A stretch of DNA of 64,000 nt from positions 13,569 through 77,568 of the forward strand of contig DOKY01000026.1 of NCBI GenBank assembly GCA_003510135.1, in the 5' to 3' direction. The DNA is from Pseudothermotoga sp. (GTDB taxonomy: Bacteria; Thermotogota; Thermotogae; Thermotogales; DSM-5069). This document shows, one piece after another, positions 56,035 through 64,000 of the stretch (within the stretch, counting starts at the first letter, position 1; every line of letters begins with the position of its first letter). The notes under the pieces were generated by a model. That model searched no databases, was not told the origin of the DNA, and saw only the letters and a program-made list of their open reading frames with translations. A program made the position numbers and the translations under genes.

Positions 56035-56858
56035 CAGTGGATCAGGGAGTTAAACCTGCTTTTCTGTTCAACAAGAAAGTTTTCGAGTTTCTCCATGTCC
56101 AGCTCCGCCAGGAGCACAGCGCTGCCTTCCAGAGATTCGTTTCTCACGATGTAACCGTCGTGGTTCTGGGTGATGGGAATGGGACCACAGACGCAGGCCT
56201 TATCTTTCAGACGATTTCGCGACACTCTTCCAACAAGAGTCGCTTTGAGACCGTAATATCCCACCATCTGCGCGTGCGACCAGAAGTAATACTTGTCATC
56301 CCACTCGTTGTAAACGTTGCTCCCGCTCGTGGGTGTCACCAGGATCCTGATTCCATCTTCCACCAAAGCCGAGAGGACCTCGCTGTTCGTGAGCCAACGT
56401 TTCGGCACGAGCGCCAGGCCTCGTTCTTTTACCTGCACCCTTTTCTCCGCGACGAACCGACCTTTATTGCAGAGCTTCAGTCCATGAATCGTGCCGAACG
56501 CAACCACGCAGTTCATTCTCTTTGAGACTTCAGCCATGAACCACTCGCACTGTTGTGTAACAGCCTCTGGAATGCCGAGTCCGTTCTTCGGGAATCTTTT
56601 AAAAAAAGGAAGGGACCAGATACCGTTGACGAAGAACAGGTCCGTGAGCGCCGGGAAGACGACCACGTGAGGCATAAAACTCGAAATCTTTGAAAGAATC
56701 GAGAGAAAAAAATCCGTAAAGACACTGCCACTTCTCAGGCTCGGGTCGTACTCTAATTGTAACACAACAGCTCGGACAACGTTATCTGGTTCAGAACGTT
56801 TTCGTGAAGGGGGCAAACTTCTGAATAGCTTCCAGAATCGCACAGAGAAAGGATTCAT
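56034..56858 (-). CDS. Nitrilase-superfamily-like protein, probably inactive
   Basis: 274 residues whose strand/helix pattern resembles the carbon-nitrogen hydrolase fold: RAVVLQLEYDP, MPHVVVFPALTDLFF, NCVVAFGTIHG and GIRILVTPTSGSNVYNEWDD followed by SHAQMVGYYGLKATLVGRVS. The positions where active nitrilases have the catalytic Glu (PE) and Cys are occupied by other residues (PA and a TPTSGS run), so it is probably not a classical amidase. The assignment is an inference from pattern. It lies 5 bp after a second, similar gene. Confidence 0.55.
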   Translation of the reverse strand: MNPFSVRFWKLFRSLPPSRKRSEPDNVVRAVVLQLEYDPSLRSGSVFTDFFLSILSKISSFMPHVVVFPALTDLFFVNGIWSLPFFKRFPKNGLGIPEAVTQQCEWFMAEVSKRMNCVVAFGTIHGLKLCNKGRFVAEKRVQVKERGLALVPKRWLTNSEVLSALVEDGIRILVTPTSGSNVYNEWDDKYYFWSHAQMVGYYGLKATLVGRVSRNRLKDKACVCGPIPITQNHDGYIVRNESLEGSAVLLAELDMEKLENFLVEQKSRFNSLIH

Positions 56859-56863
56859 ACTTC

Positions 56864-57397
56864 TCAGCGGGCGAGGCTTTTCACACTGAAGGACCTGCCG
56901 GAGTCTGTTCGAGACACGTCGAGTTCAACAACGCACGAGGAAGTGGCGTCGAAGAGTATGCCAGAGTGTTCTCTACCCTGACCCGGCACACAGAAGAAAA
57001 GGTGGGTCACGCCAGCGTGTCTCGCCAGCAGAACGATGGGTACGTTGAACTCTCTGCTCGAGCCCCAGCAGATTGTTTTGGCCAGCAGCAGTTCTTCCGG
57101 TTTCGACACGTCCTGAAAGACGAACAGAACGTTGGCACCAAGGTCGGCAGCCTTCTTTGCGTACTTCCAGTTCATGAGACCCGTTGCTACCGCGAACAGT
57201 CCCTGGGGAAGTTCAAGCAAGTGGAAACCAGCCCCATAAGTTGTCTCTTCAGAAAAGTTGGAAAGGAAAATGTAGCCTTTTTCGCTTCCAAGCAAGTAGA
57301 AATTCGCACCGGCAATCGGTTGCTCCACCCAGGAGACCGCAAGGTCAACGTGGAAAAATTCGCTCAGCACAATCTGTCTACCAACGAGCAGTCTCAC
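56864..57397 (-). CDS. Nitrilase-like half-length protein
   Basis: 177 residues, about two thirds of a carbon-nitrogen hydrolase. GLFAVATGLMNWKYAKKAAD and LGANVLFVFQDVSKPEELLL and FNVPIVLLARHAG resemble the central and C-terminal part of that fold, but the ICYD-type nucleophile motif is replaced by AVATGLM. N-terminal strands are short. Function unknown. GTG start with GAGGTGA, only 17 bp downstream of its likely -10. Confidence 0.5.
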   Translation of the reverse strand: MRLLVGRQIVLSEFFHVDLAVSWVEQPIAGANFYLLGSEKGYIFLSNFSEETTYGAGFHLLELPQGLFAVATGLMNWKYAKKAADLGANVLFVFQDVSKPEELLLAKTICWGSSREFNVPIVLLARHAGVTHLFFCVPGQGREHSGILFDATSSCVVELDVSRTDSGRSFSVKSLAR

Positions 57398-57414
57398 TCG
57401 TTCACCTCGAAGAA

Positions 57415-57423
57415 ATTATAACA
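57415..57423 (-). promoter_or_regulatory. Extended -10 promoter for the nitrilase-like pair
   Basis: On the minus strand TGTTATAAT is a perfect -10 with TGn extension. The -35 position holds only a weak GTGCCG. It directly follows the tRNA-Asp terminator, whose T-rich tail (TTTGTGTT) merges with it. Confidence 0.55.
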
Positions 57424-57427
57424 CAAA

Positions 57428-57449
57428 GGGAGGGCGTCGGCACCCTCCC
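57428..57449 (-). terminator. Terminator of tRNA-Asp
   Basis: On the minus strand GGGAGGG-TGCCGACG-CCCTCCC makes a 7-bp stem, followed by TTTGTGTT. It begins one base after the tRNA CCA end. Confidence 0.7.
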
Positions 57450-57450
57450 C

Positions 57451-57529
57451 TGGCGGGGACGACGGGATTTGAACCCGCGACCACCGGTGTGACAGACCGG
57501 CATGCTAAACCAGGCTGCACCACGTCCCC
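57451..57529 (-). tRNA. tRNA-Asp (GTC)
   Basis: A complete 79-nt cloverleaf on the minus strand: acceptor GGGGACG/CGTCCCC, D arm GTGC/GCAT with loop containing GG, anticodon stem CCGGT/ACCGG with loop CTGTCAC (anticodon GTC), T arm GCGGG-TTCAAAT-CCCGT, discriminator G and an encoded CCA end. Confidence 0.96.
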
Positions 57530-57547
57530 GACTCTTCAGCAACATTT

Positions 57548-57577
57548 AGTATATCACAGACCTCCAGAAACATTCAA
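57548..57577 (-). promoter_or_regulatory. Promoter for tRNA-Asp
   Basis: On the minus strand TTGAAT (57572-57577) and TATACT (57548-57553) are 18 bp apart, with TGA just ahead of the -10 (extended form). Transcription would start about 12 bases before the tRNA. Confidence 0.65.
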
Positions 57578-57593
57578 GAGGTATTTTTGAGTC

Positions 57594-57791
57594 TCAAGCT
57601 TTTCTGGTTCTTACGAAGTTCTCTATGGATCTGTCCCACGTCTTCTCCGCCTCGTTTGAGAAATAACACGCGGGGAGCTCCCCGTTGCTCCTGTGGTAAG
57701 CCAGACACTCACAGCAGATACCCTTTCTCGGGCATCCAGGATAAGAACAGTTGCACCTCCTGAGGTTCCTCTCTTTGTTCACGCAGTTCAC
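57594..57791 (-). CDS. Small Cys-rich DUF6485-family protein
   Basis: 65 residues with eight cysteines, arranged [20 protein letters not shown] then CYF. This pattern matches DUF6485, a small, probably metal-binding family of unknown role. The frame has a start 13 bp after the ABC permease gene with GGAGG upstream, so it may be cotranscribed with the ABC exporter. Confidence 0.8.
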   Translation of the reverse strand: MNCVNKERNLRRCNCSYPGCPRKGICCECLAYHRSNGELPACYFSNEAEKTWDRSIENFVRTRKA

Positions 57792-57804
57792 TTTGAATCC
57801 CTCC

Positions 57805-58857
57805 TCACTCAGACTTCAAGAACAAATTGGCTGCAACTGTCAACATTGCCAGACCGCAGATCAAAAAAAGTACGTTTATTCCCCAGAAGAAGTAACTTTC
57901 CAGGAGCTGGTATCCTGCGGAAACTCTGACCAGGTCGGCGACATACTTCACAGGCAGGACGTAGGCGAGCCACCTTACGTAAGAGGGCATCCAGTGAACC
58001 GGAAAATACACACCAGCGAAGAACATCATGATCGTGTTCAGCAAAGAGGCGACGCTCGAAGCGGTTTGAGGCTGCTTGAAGATCGCCGTCAGGAACAATC
58101 CCAGCGCCATCATGCCCAAGGTGGAGAACACCAAGGTTGAGATCAACCTGAACCAGTTGAACGGTATACTGGCGCTGAAGAACAGTCGGGCAAGGAACAA
58201 AGTTATGAACAAAGAGAGGAAACTCATGAGAATTCGTACGAAAGCCACAGCCGAGACTATCTTCACTGGTTTAACGGGCGTCAGGATTATTCTCCTCAAA
58301 GCACCTTTCTTTCTGTAATTACCGAATACGGTTATCATGGAGAACATGCCGTTCGAGAGCACCGAGATCGCGATCACACCGGTCAGGATGTGTTCGAAAG
58401 TGCTGATCTCCTTTCCTGTGGGGGTGTGTTCCATCTTAGAAACTGTGAAGTAAGACCGCGCGTTGTTCAGCTTTTCTTCCAAAAGGTTCTTCACAACGAT
58501 CTGAAGCATTTTGACTTCTCCAAGGACGTTCGTGTTCCTTTCGTTGTAAAAGAGTTCAACGCTGGAACCGTTCATGCTCAGTCCTATCGACAGCTTGCCA
58601 TTTTGAACTGCGGCCATCAGTTCCTCACAGTCCGGGAACAACTGGAAACGCCATTTTCCGACGCTCTCCAGCTCTTTCACAACTTGCACATCCGCCCCCA
58701 CGATCCCCACGGTACGTGCGGATTCGCCGGTCGAGCCGAAGACAAAACCAAAGATTATCAAGAAGACCACGGGGAACAGGATGCTGAAAAACGTTTCCAG
58801 CTTGTTCCTCGCAGAATCCAGAAACAGAAGTTTCACAAGCGTCAGGAGCTCACTCAT
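57805..58857 (-). CDS. ABC-2 type exporter permease
   Basis: 350 residues, one N-terminal span (about 18-38), a large extracytoplasmic loop (about 40-170) and five further spans, the ABC-2 architecture. [20 protein letters not shown] is the typical cytoplasmic coupling segment. It overlaps the second permease gene by 8 bp, so the two likely form a heterodimer with the ATPase. Substrate unknown (drug, lipid or peptide). Confidence 0.9.
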   Translation of the reverse strand: MSELLTLVKLLFLDSARNKLETFFSILFPVVFLIIFGFVFGSTGESARTVGIVGADVQVVKELESVGKWRFQLFPDCEELMAAVQNGKLSIGLSMNGSSVELFYNERNTNVLGEVKMLQIVVKNLLEEKLNNARSYFTVSKMEHTPTGKEISTFEHILTGVIAISVLSNGMFSMITVFGNYRKKGALRRIILTPVKPVKIVSAVAFVRILMSFLSLFITLFLARLFFSASIPFNWFRLISTLVFSTLGMMALGLFLTAIFKQPQTASSVASLLNTIMMFFAGVYFPVHWMPSYVRWLAYVLPVKYVADLVRVSAGYQLLESYFFWGINVLFLICGLAMLTVAANLFLKSE

Positions 58858-60022
58858 AACCCATCACCCTCTTGAAGTTGGCGACGAACAAAACTAAAGC
58901 CAGCACGAACCATACAGATGGAACCAAGAAGGTTTGAGGCATGCTGAAGGAGTACACGTTCTGTCCCAGGCTCTTTCTGAGTTCCTCGACCAGGTACGTC
59001 GTCGGCAGCGCGAGGCAGAACCATTTTAGAGGCTTGGGCAACCCGAAGTTCAAGAGTGGAAAGTAGAAACCTCCCAAGAACATCAGAATTTGGTTCATGA
59101 TCTGGCTGACCACCAGAGCGGACGAACTCTTCCTGAACAGAGCGGTGATCATCATTCCCAGGCTGAAGAAAACCATCATCGTGAACAAAAGTTTGAGGAT
59201 AAACTCAAGAGAGAGACAGGAAGGCTGCACTCTGTAGACCAGCATTCCAAAAACGTAAATCAACACGCAGGAGATCACCATTATGACACCCATCGACAAA
59301 AGCAAAGATGTGAAGTACTCGAAAGGTTTCACTCCACACGTGAAGAACCTTTTGTTGATTCCAGCCTCCCGGCTGTAGGAAATGCTCAACGGGAGGTTGA
59401 ACAAACAGATCGCCAGCCAGGACATCAGGATGACCGCGGGAAAGAGATAGGTTGGATAGTGAAATTCGCTTTCCTCCACAACGGACAGAGGTCTCTGTTG
59501 AACCTGAGCTTCAACGTAGGATCCAACCGCATCTGTTCGTTTGAAGAATTCCAGATTCGCCTGCTCGAGGATCATCTGAAGTAGCTGAGCTGCCATCTCG
59601 GATTCCTGTTGTCCTTCGAGGCAATGGACCTCAAGCTCGGGAGGGTTTCTGCTCTGTTTCGTCAAAACAGCCCAGGTGAGTCTTCCACTGAAACCGGATG
59701 GAATCTTCAAGACGACATCCAGTTTCTTCTTTTTCAAATCCTCCAGAGCTTTCTCCCAGGTGTCGTATTCCCGCAGCTGGAACGGCTCAGGCTGGATGGC
59801 CGTCAGGAGCTGGTTTAAAAAACCGCCAAAACCGCTGAGACGCTCTTCAAATACCACACCGAGGTTGAAGTTCACGTTCATGTTCGAAGAATCAGCGCTC
59901 GAGAAAACCGAGGTCAGGACGAAAAACAAAAAGAGGGGAAAAACAAATGGCCAGAAGATCCCGTTGAAATCCCTCATGCTGTCCAGAAGAAAGGCCTTCG
60001 CCAACTTGAACAAGTGGACCAC
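58850..60022 (-). CDS. ABC-2 type exporter permease, second subunit
   Basis: 390 residues with the same topology as the neighbouring permease: one span, a roughly 170-residue outer loop and five C-terminal spans; SYSREAGINKRFFTCGVKPF corresponds to the coupling segment. It lies 1 bp after the ATPase gene. Confidence 0.9.
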   Translation of the reverse strand: MVHLFKLAKAFLLDSMRDFNGIFWPFVFPLFLFFVLTSVFSSADSSNMNVNFNLGVVFEERLSGFGGFLNQLLTAIQPEPFQLREYDTWEKALEDLKKKKLDVVLKIPSGFSGRLTWAVLTKQSRNPPELEVHCLEGQQESEMAAQLLQMILEQANLEFFKRTDAVGSYVEAQVQQRPLSVVEESEFHYPTYLFPAVILMSWLAICLFNLPLSISYSREAGINKRFFTCGVKPFEYFTSLLLSMGVIMVISCVLIYVFGMLVYRVQPSCLSLEFILKLLFTMMVFFSLGMMITALFRKSSSALVVSQIMNQILMFLGGFYFPLLNFGLPKPLKWFCLALPTTYLVEELRKSLGQNVYSFSMPQTFLVPSVWFVLALVLFVANFKRVMGYE

Positions 60023-60023
60023 C

Positions 60024-60935
60024 TCAATCCCTCAAGTGTCTGCCGGTCAAGCTCAAGAAAACATCCTCCAGATTAGGCCTTCTGACCACGAGATTTTCGA
60101 CACTCAGGCCTTCGTTCTTCGCCAGGGCGAATATTTTCTGCACATCATCCTCGACTTTCTTCGTTGGAACCGTTATTCTTTCACCGTTGAGCATTCTCGC
60201 CCCTGGCATTCTTTCCAGGAACACCGCCGGCTTTTCGACAACGAACTCCAGATAACTGTCCATGTTCAGCATTTTTATCAGATTATCGACTGTGCCTTCG
60301 GCTATGATCTTTCCGTGGTCCATTATCAGAACGTAATCGGCCAGCTCTTCGGCCTCCTCCATGTAATGGGTCGTCAACAGCACGGTTTTCCCTTCTTCTA
60401 CAAGCTTCCTGACGATCTGCCACACGTGTCTTCTCGCCTGTGGATCCAGTCCAGTCGTGGGCTCGTCTAAGAAGACAACCTTCGGGTCGTTCACCAGGGC
60501 AACGGCGAGGGCCAGTCTCTGCATTTGACCACCCGAGAGAGTCTTCACACGTGAGTTCATCTTCTCCTGAAGCATGAACATTTCAACAAGTTCTCCGAGT
60601 TGAGAAGCTTTGAGGGATATTCCGTAAAGTCCAGCAAAGAGTTCGAGTGTTTCTTTAACGGTCAAATTGTCTAGAAAAGCGCTCTTTTGAAGCTGTACAC
60701 CGAGCATTCTCTTTATCTCTCTGTCGATAAACTCAACCTTTCTGCCGAAGTAGAATATCTCCCCTTCATCTTTCTTCCTCAAGCCTTCGATGATCTCGAT
60801 CGTCGTCGTTTTACCGGCACCGTTCGGTCCAAGCAGGGCCACGATCTGCCTTTCCTCCACTGTGAACGACACACCATCAACGGCTCTCACGTTTCCATAG
60901 CATTTCTTCAGATTTCTAACCTTCAGAACGCTCAA
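60024..60935 (-). CDS. ABC transporter ATP-binding protein
   Basis: 303-residue ATPase of an ABC-2 exporter. Walker A LLGPNGAGKTTTIEIIEG, signature LSGGQMQRLALAVAL, Walker B KVVFLDEPTTGLDPQ and the H-loop TTHYMEEAEELAD. The C-terminal DUF4162-like domain (about 225-300) is typical of the drug/antibiotic exporter subgroup. TTG start behind GGGGGAAAG. Confidence 0.96.
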   Translation of the reverse strand: MSVLKVRNLKKCYGNVRAVDGVSFTVEERQIVALLGPNGAGKTTTIEIIEGLRKKDEGEIFYFGRKVEFIDREIKRMLGVQLQKSAFLDNLTVKETLELFAGLYGISLKASQLGELVEMFMLQEKMNSRVKTLSGGQMQRLALAVALVNDPKVVFLDEPTTGLDPQARRHVWQIVRKLVEEGKTVLLTTHYMEEAEELADYVLIMDHGKIIAEGTVDNLIKMLNMDSYLEFVVEKPAVFLERMPGARMLNGERITVPTKKVEDDVQKIFALAKNEGLSVENLVVRRPNLEDVFLSLTGRHLRD

Positions 60936-60956
60936 ACTCTTTCCCCCTTCATACGC

Positions 60957-60985
60957 AGTATAACACCCGGTTCGGATCTTTTCAA
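60957..60985 (-). promoter_or_regulatory. Promoter for the ABC exporter operon
   Basis: On the minus strand TTGAAA (60980-60985) and TATACT (60957-60962) with 17 bp between and a TGT extension before the -10. It sits about 20 bp upstream of the ATPase start. Confidence 0.75.
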
Positions 60986-61070
60986 ATGCCAGTCTCAGGG
61001 TTTCTAACCGTTTTTTAATACGTCATGTCTAAGATTATGAAAGAATACCCAAGCAGAAGGGGGGATAGTT

Positions 61071-62150
61071 GTGAAAAGGTGCGTGTGGTTCGTGGCCTTC
61101 ATTCTGCTTTCAGCATTTCTCTGGGCACAGTCCGCGATTCTCATCGACGATGGTTGGGTCAGATTGAGTTTGCTCAGCAACATGTCGAGACAGTATCCCT
61201 ATTCCACCGGCTACGTCATCGAAGTTCGAGCGCTCAATCCAAACATGCCTGTGGAAGTTTCTTACCTGATGATTGACAACACCGGCACGCCTCAACAGCC
61301 CTCCACGAACTTCGTCATGAAAGGCTCGAACTTTGATCCTCCTTGGGATGGCAGTTGCTTCTTCAAGACGGAGGTCGGAGGATGGGCTCAAGCAGAGTTT
61401 GCACAGAATCCCAGGTATCTGCCATTACCACACTATCGAACATGCGTGCTCCTGCTCGCCAGGTACGAGAACATCTATGCCGTGTTTCTGAGGGAGAACG
61501 ACGGCCAGGTGGGCTACAGAGTCCTCAAAGGAGGTCCTTTTACAAACTTCGAGATACCATCCCTCGCGAGAGTCGAGCGGCAGGGTAACGATTTCGTGAT
61601 CAGCTCCTTAGGTCAGCCGGTGGAAGTGGGCATGTGGGCCGAAGGCAGATACACCCACGACGAGGTGGGCGGTTGGGCTTCCCCATCGTACGCGGCGAGA
61701 ACGAAACGCTACAGTATACCTCACTACCAGATGTTCATGTTGATGATCGGCCGCTACGACAGGCTCGCGTTGATCATGGGTAAGGAGAACGATGGCCGGC
61801 TCGGCGTGATCGTGTTCACACGTTGTGGCAGTCTGTCACAACCCGGTGTTGTCACCACACCCGATAGGCTCTGCAGGGTCTCGGCTCAGAGAACCAACCT
61901 GACCGTGGTTGCGGATTTCAACATTCCCGTTGAGATCACACACTTTTCGTTCGACAACACATCCTGGCAATGGGAGGTTGGTGGCTGGGCGAATCCTGGC
62001 TACGCAGCACGAATTCAGACGTTCACGCTGAAACATTACACACCAGGCTTGATCGTTTTCAACAGATACGAAAATATGGCCGTGATTGGCTACAACGAAA
62101 ACGACGGTATCGCTGGCTACGTAGTCGTCAGTGGTGATATCCTTCAGTAG
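61071..62150 (+). CDS. Secreted protein with three internal repeats
   Basis: A 359-residue exported protein, signal peptide MKRCVWFVAFILLSAFLWAQ. It has three copies, about 100 residues apart (roughly 101-155, 198-250, 302-355), each with EVGGWA, a YAAR-like stretch, HY, RYEN/RYDR and a closing ENDGxxGY/V motif. The repeat pattern suggests a beta-rich, perhaps propeller-like or carbohydrate-binding, fold, but no family is recognised. GTG start behind GAAGGGGGGA. Monocistronic, flanked by divergent and convergent genes. Confidence 0.85.
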   Translation: MKRCVWFVAFILLSAFLWAQSAILIDDGWVRLSLLSNMSRQYPYSTGYVIEVRALNPNMPVEVSYLMIDNTGTPQQPSTNFVMKGSNFDPPWDGSCFFKTEVGGWAQAEFAQNPRYLPLPHYRTCVLLLARYENIYAVFLRENDGQVGYRVLKGGPFTNFEIPSLARVERQGNDFVISSLGQPVEVGMWAEGRYTHDEVGGWASPSYAARTKRYSIPHYQMFMLMIGRYDRLALIMGKENDGRLGVIVFTRCGSLSQPGVVTTPDRLCRVSAQRTNLTVVADFNIPVEITHFSFDNTSWQWEVGGWANPGYAARIQTFTLKHYTPGLIVFNRYENMAVIGYNENDGIAGYVVVSGDILQ

Positions 62151-62175
62151 GTTGCAGACACAATTATGGAACATC

Positions 62176-62197
62176 CCCGAGGTCTCATGACCCCGGG
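62176..62197 (-). terminator. Hairpin between convergent genes (possible terminator)
   Basis: On the minus strand CCCGGGGTC-ATGA-GACCTCGGG forms a 9-bp stem with one G-T pair, overlapping the ispG stop. Neither strand has a good T run after it (the + strand has TCTTTATT further on), so the terminator role is only likely. Confidence 0.4.
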
Positions 62198-63234
62198 CTG
62201 GTCTTTATTCTCTGCTGGATGAGTCTTGTCAGTTCCTCAACGATTGTGTCGGGTGCGATCGTTTTGAGGATCTTTCCAGATTCAAATATTACCGCCTTTT
62301 GCCTTGTTCCAGCAACTCCGATGTCGGCATGCCTTCCTTCGCCAACTCCGTTCACGATACACCCCATGACTGCAACAGTTAAATCGGTTTTCTCCACAAG
62401 CGGTTCGATCGTCTTCGCGATTTTCTCCACATCTATTTCACACCTGCCACAGGTGGGACAGGCGATGACCTGACCCACCTTCCTTAAACCTACAGAAGCG
62501 AGGATTTTGCGCGCCACAATCACTTCCTTGATGGGATCTCCCGCTATTGAAACCCTAACGGTGTTTCCGATGCCTTTGAGCAAAAGGTGCCCTATCGCAA
62601 TTGAAGATTTTACAATCGCCGTTTCTCCAACGCCAGCCTCCGTGAGCCCTATGTGTAGAGGATATTCCACCTTCGAGGCAACGTACTCGTTCGCCTTGAT
62701 TGTTTCCAGAACGTCCGTGCTCTTGACCGAGATGACGATGTCGAAAAAACCAAATTTTTCAAGCAATCGCACCTCGTAGAGGGCTGATTCCCCGAGGGCT
62801 GTGATTCGATCGTACTTCTGCTCGAATTCTTTGCGCAGAGAGCCGCTGTTCGCCCCGACCCTTATGGGAACGGAATACTCTTTGGCCACCTGGACGAGCT
62901 CTCTGATCTTCCAGTCCTGATTGATGTTGCCAGGATTTATCCTCACCTTGTCCGCGCCATTCTTTATTGCCTCTATTGCGAGACGGTGATCGTAATGGAC
63001 GTCCGCCACTATCGGAACGTCGGAACCGAGAAGCTGCTTGATTTCTCTTATCGACCTCGCACCTTCTAAGTTTGCTACAGCAACTCTTACTATCTCACAG
63101 CCGGCCGCGACAAGCTCTCTTATCTGTTTCACAGTGGCATCGACGTCAGTGGTCCTCGTGTTCGTCATGGACTGTATGGATACTGGATAACCCTTCCCGA
63201 TAACAACTTTCCCCACCTTCACAGCTTTGCTCAT
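62185..63234 (-). CDS. ispG: 4-hydroxy-3-methylbut-2-enyl diphosphate synthase IspG
   Basis: Iron-sulfur enzyme of the MEP isoprenoid pathway, 349 residues. TIM-barrel part with [20 protein letters not shown] and KVRINPGNI, then the [4Fe-4S] ligands in [12 protein letters not shown] and [13 protein letters not shown] start overlaps the rseP stop by 4 bp. Confidence 0.98.
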   Translation of the reverse strand: MSKAVKVGKVVIGKGYPVSIQSMTNTRTTDVDATVKQIRELVAAGCEIVRVAVANLEGARSIREIKQLLGSDVPIVADVHYDHRLAIEAIKNGADKVRINPGNINQDWKIRELVQVAKEYSVPIRVGANSGSLRKEFEQKYDRITALGESALYEVRLLEKFGFFDIVISVKSTDVLETIKANEYVASKVEYPLHIGLTEAGVGETAIVKSSIAIGHLLLKGIGNTVRVSIAGDPIKEVIVARKILASVGLRKVGQVIACPTCGRCEIDVEKIAKTIEPLVEKTDLTVAVMGCIVNGVGEGRHADIGVAGTRQKAVIFESGKILKTIAPDTIVEELTRLIQQRIKTSPGS

Positions 63235-64000
63235 CTTCCCATCAACCTGCCTATGTCACCGAACGTGACGAAGACCATCAGCGCGATGAGCAGCAAAAAG
63301 CCGATGAAGTGTATGAGGTTCTCCAATTCGGGTTTGACCTTCTTTCTGCTCAAAAGCTCGATCAGGGAAAAGACGATCCTGCCACCATCCAAAGCAGGTA
63401 ATGGTAATAAATTGAAGATACCCAGACTCATCGTGATCAGTGCAACCAGAGTCAGAACAGGTTCGAGTCCGGCCTTCGCCGTTTCCCCGATGAACGCAAC
63501 CAGTCCGACGGGTCCAACTACGCCGCCAGTTTCCGTGCCGCGGAAGACACCAAACAACGATCTGTACATCGTGATGAGAACGTTGTTGCATCTATCCACA
63601 GCAACAGCGATCACCTCGAAAGCGTCTGCAGGTCTCAAGTTGCTCGTCTTTGGCTCGAACAGGCCCGGTGTCTCGAGCACGTTCTTGATCAGTGAAGAGG
63701 GAATCTTCAGCTGGATCTCTTGATCGTCTCTCATCAACGTCACCGACAGTTCGTCAGGCAGACCTCGCCTGGCCCATACAATCCGATCGTGTTGAACTTC
63801 GATGTAAAAGCCTGTTTCCTGCGCAAGCACGAGCTGATAGACCCTCGAGAGGTCCACGTTGTTTTTCACCGTGATATCTTCGACACTCAACAACACGTCG
63901 CCCTTCTTGAAAATATCAAAATCTTTCCCGAAAACGTTCGAGACCGTGGCGAAGTAAAAACCGAGTGCGTATTTTGGTGGATCGTATTGGTACTGTTTCA
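63231..64000 (-). CDS. rseP: RseP-type site-2 protease (C-terminal part, cut by window)
   Basis: The frame is open to the right edge, so only about 256 C-terminal residues are seen. A PDZ domain ([20 protein letters not shown]) precedes a membrane span, the zinc-ligand motif [16 protein letters not shown] and a last hydrophobic segment. The HExxH site lies outside. Followed by ispG, which fits the common dxr-rseP-ispG order. Confidence 0.93.
   Translation of the reverse strand, partial: KQYQYDPPKYALGFYFATVSNVFGKDFDIFKKGDVLLSVEDITVKNNVDLSRVYQLVLAQETGFYIEVQHDRIVWARRGLPDELSVTLMRDDQEIQLKIPSSLIKNVLETPGLFEPKTSNLRPADAFEVIAVAVDRCNNVLITMYRSLFGVFRGTETGGVVGPVGLVAFIGETAKAGLEPVLTLVALITMSLGIFNLLPLPALDGGRIVFSLIELLSRKKVKPELENLIHFIGFLLLIALMVFVTFGDIGRLMGR

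Noticed and set aside
55887..56525. 212-codon + strand open frame
   Set aside because: Mostly antisense to the nitrilase-like gene, crosses the terminator hairpin, and its product has no protein-like features.
1..64000. CRISPR arrays, insertion sequences, prophage genes, rRNA genes
   Set aside because: No repeat-spacer array, transposase, integrase or rRNA sequence was found on either strand.

Overview
The window is a gene-dense piece (about 48-50% GC by eye) of a Thermotogota chromosome, most likely Pseudothermotoga or a close relative. The main reasons are the gene order of one huge str-S10-spc-alpha ribosomal operon, the way chemotaxis and flagellar export genes are strung together, the short gene gaps with strong GGAGG ribosome sites, the many GTG/TTG starts, and AGA/AGG-rich arginine codons. 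The genus is an inference; the phylum-level assignment is firmer. No IS element, prophage, CRISPR array or rRNA gene was seen.

Layout. 1-991: 3' end of a TctA-type tricarboxylate transporter permease, cut by the window edge. 1013-16235 (+): one long tightly packed unit, cinA-cheA-cheW-cheY-fliO-fliP-fliQ-fliR-flhB-flhA-flhF-flhG-pilZ-cheC-cheD-fliA followed by three unrecognised genes. It codes for the chemotaxis core, the flagellar type III export gate, flagellar placement GTPase/ATPase, a c-di-GMP-type brake, receptor adaptation and the flagellar sigma factor. 16224-22850 (-): rho, a ROK sugar kinase, a small metallophosphoesterase, a PP-loop ATPase and mfd, overlapping each other and read from a clear promoter (22822-22850).

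22856-42239 (-): 35 genes from rpsL to rplQ (S12, S7, EF-G, EF-Tu, S10 ... SecY, Adk, Map, IF-1, L36, S13, S11, S4, RpoA, L17), with a near-consensus promoter before rpsL, a strong hairpin between tuf and rpsJ, and a terminator after rplQ. 42333-46282 (-): corrinoid adenosyltransferase, tRNA(Met) cytidine acetate ligase (TmcAL), a small membrane protein and uvrC. 46405-49096 (+): a ferrous iron operon (a double-domain FeoA, FeoB, a small membrane protein) behind a 23-bp Fur-like palindrome. 49089-52155 (-): a DUF401 membrane protein, a PhoU-like protein and a PiT phosphate transporter. 52204-55621 (+): AlaX-type editing protein, D-cysteine desulfhydrase-type PLP enzyme and a clostripain-family lipoprotein.

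55622-56033 holds no convincing gene but has a possible promoter, an 11-bp perfect long-range stem, further hairpins and a + strand terminator, and is the best candidate for an unannotated structured RNA. 56034-57397 (-) codes for two adjacent nitrilase-like proteins that seem to lack catalytic residues. 57451-57529 (-) is tRNA-Asp(GTC) with its own promoter and terminator. 57594-60962 (-) is an ABC-2 export system plus a small Cys-rich DUF6485 protein. 61071-62150 (+) is a secreted protein built from three repeats. 62185-64000 (-) is ispG and the 3' part of rseP, which runs off the right edge.
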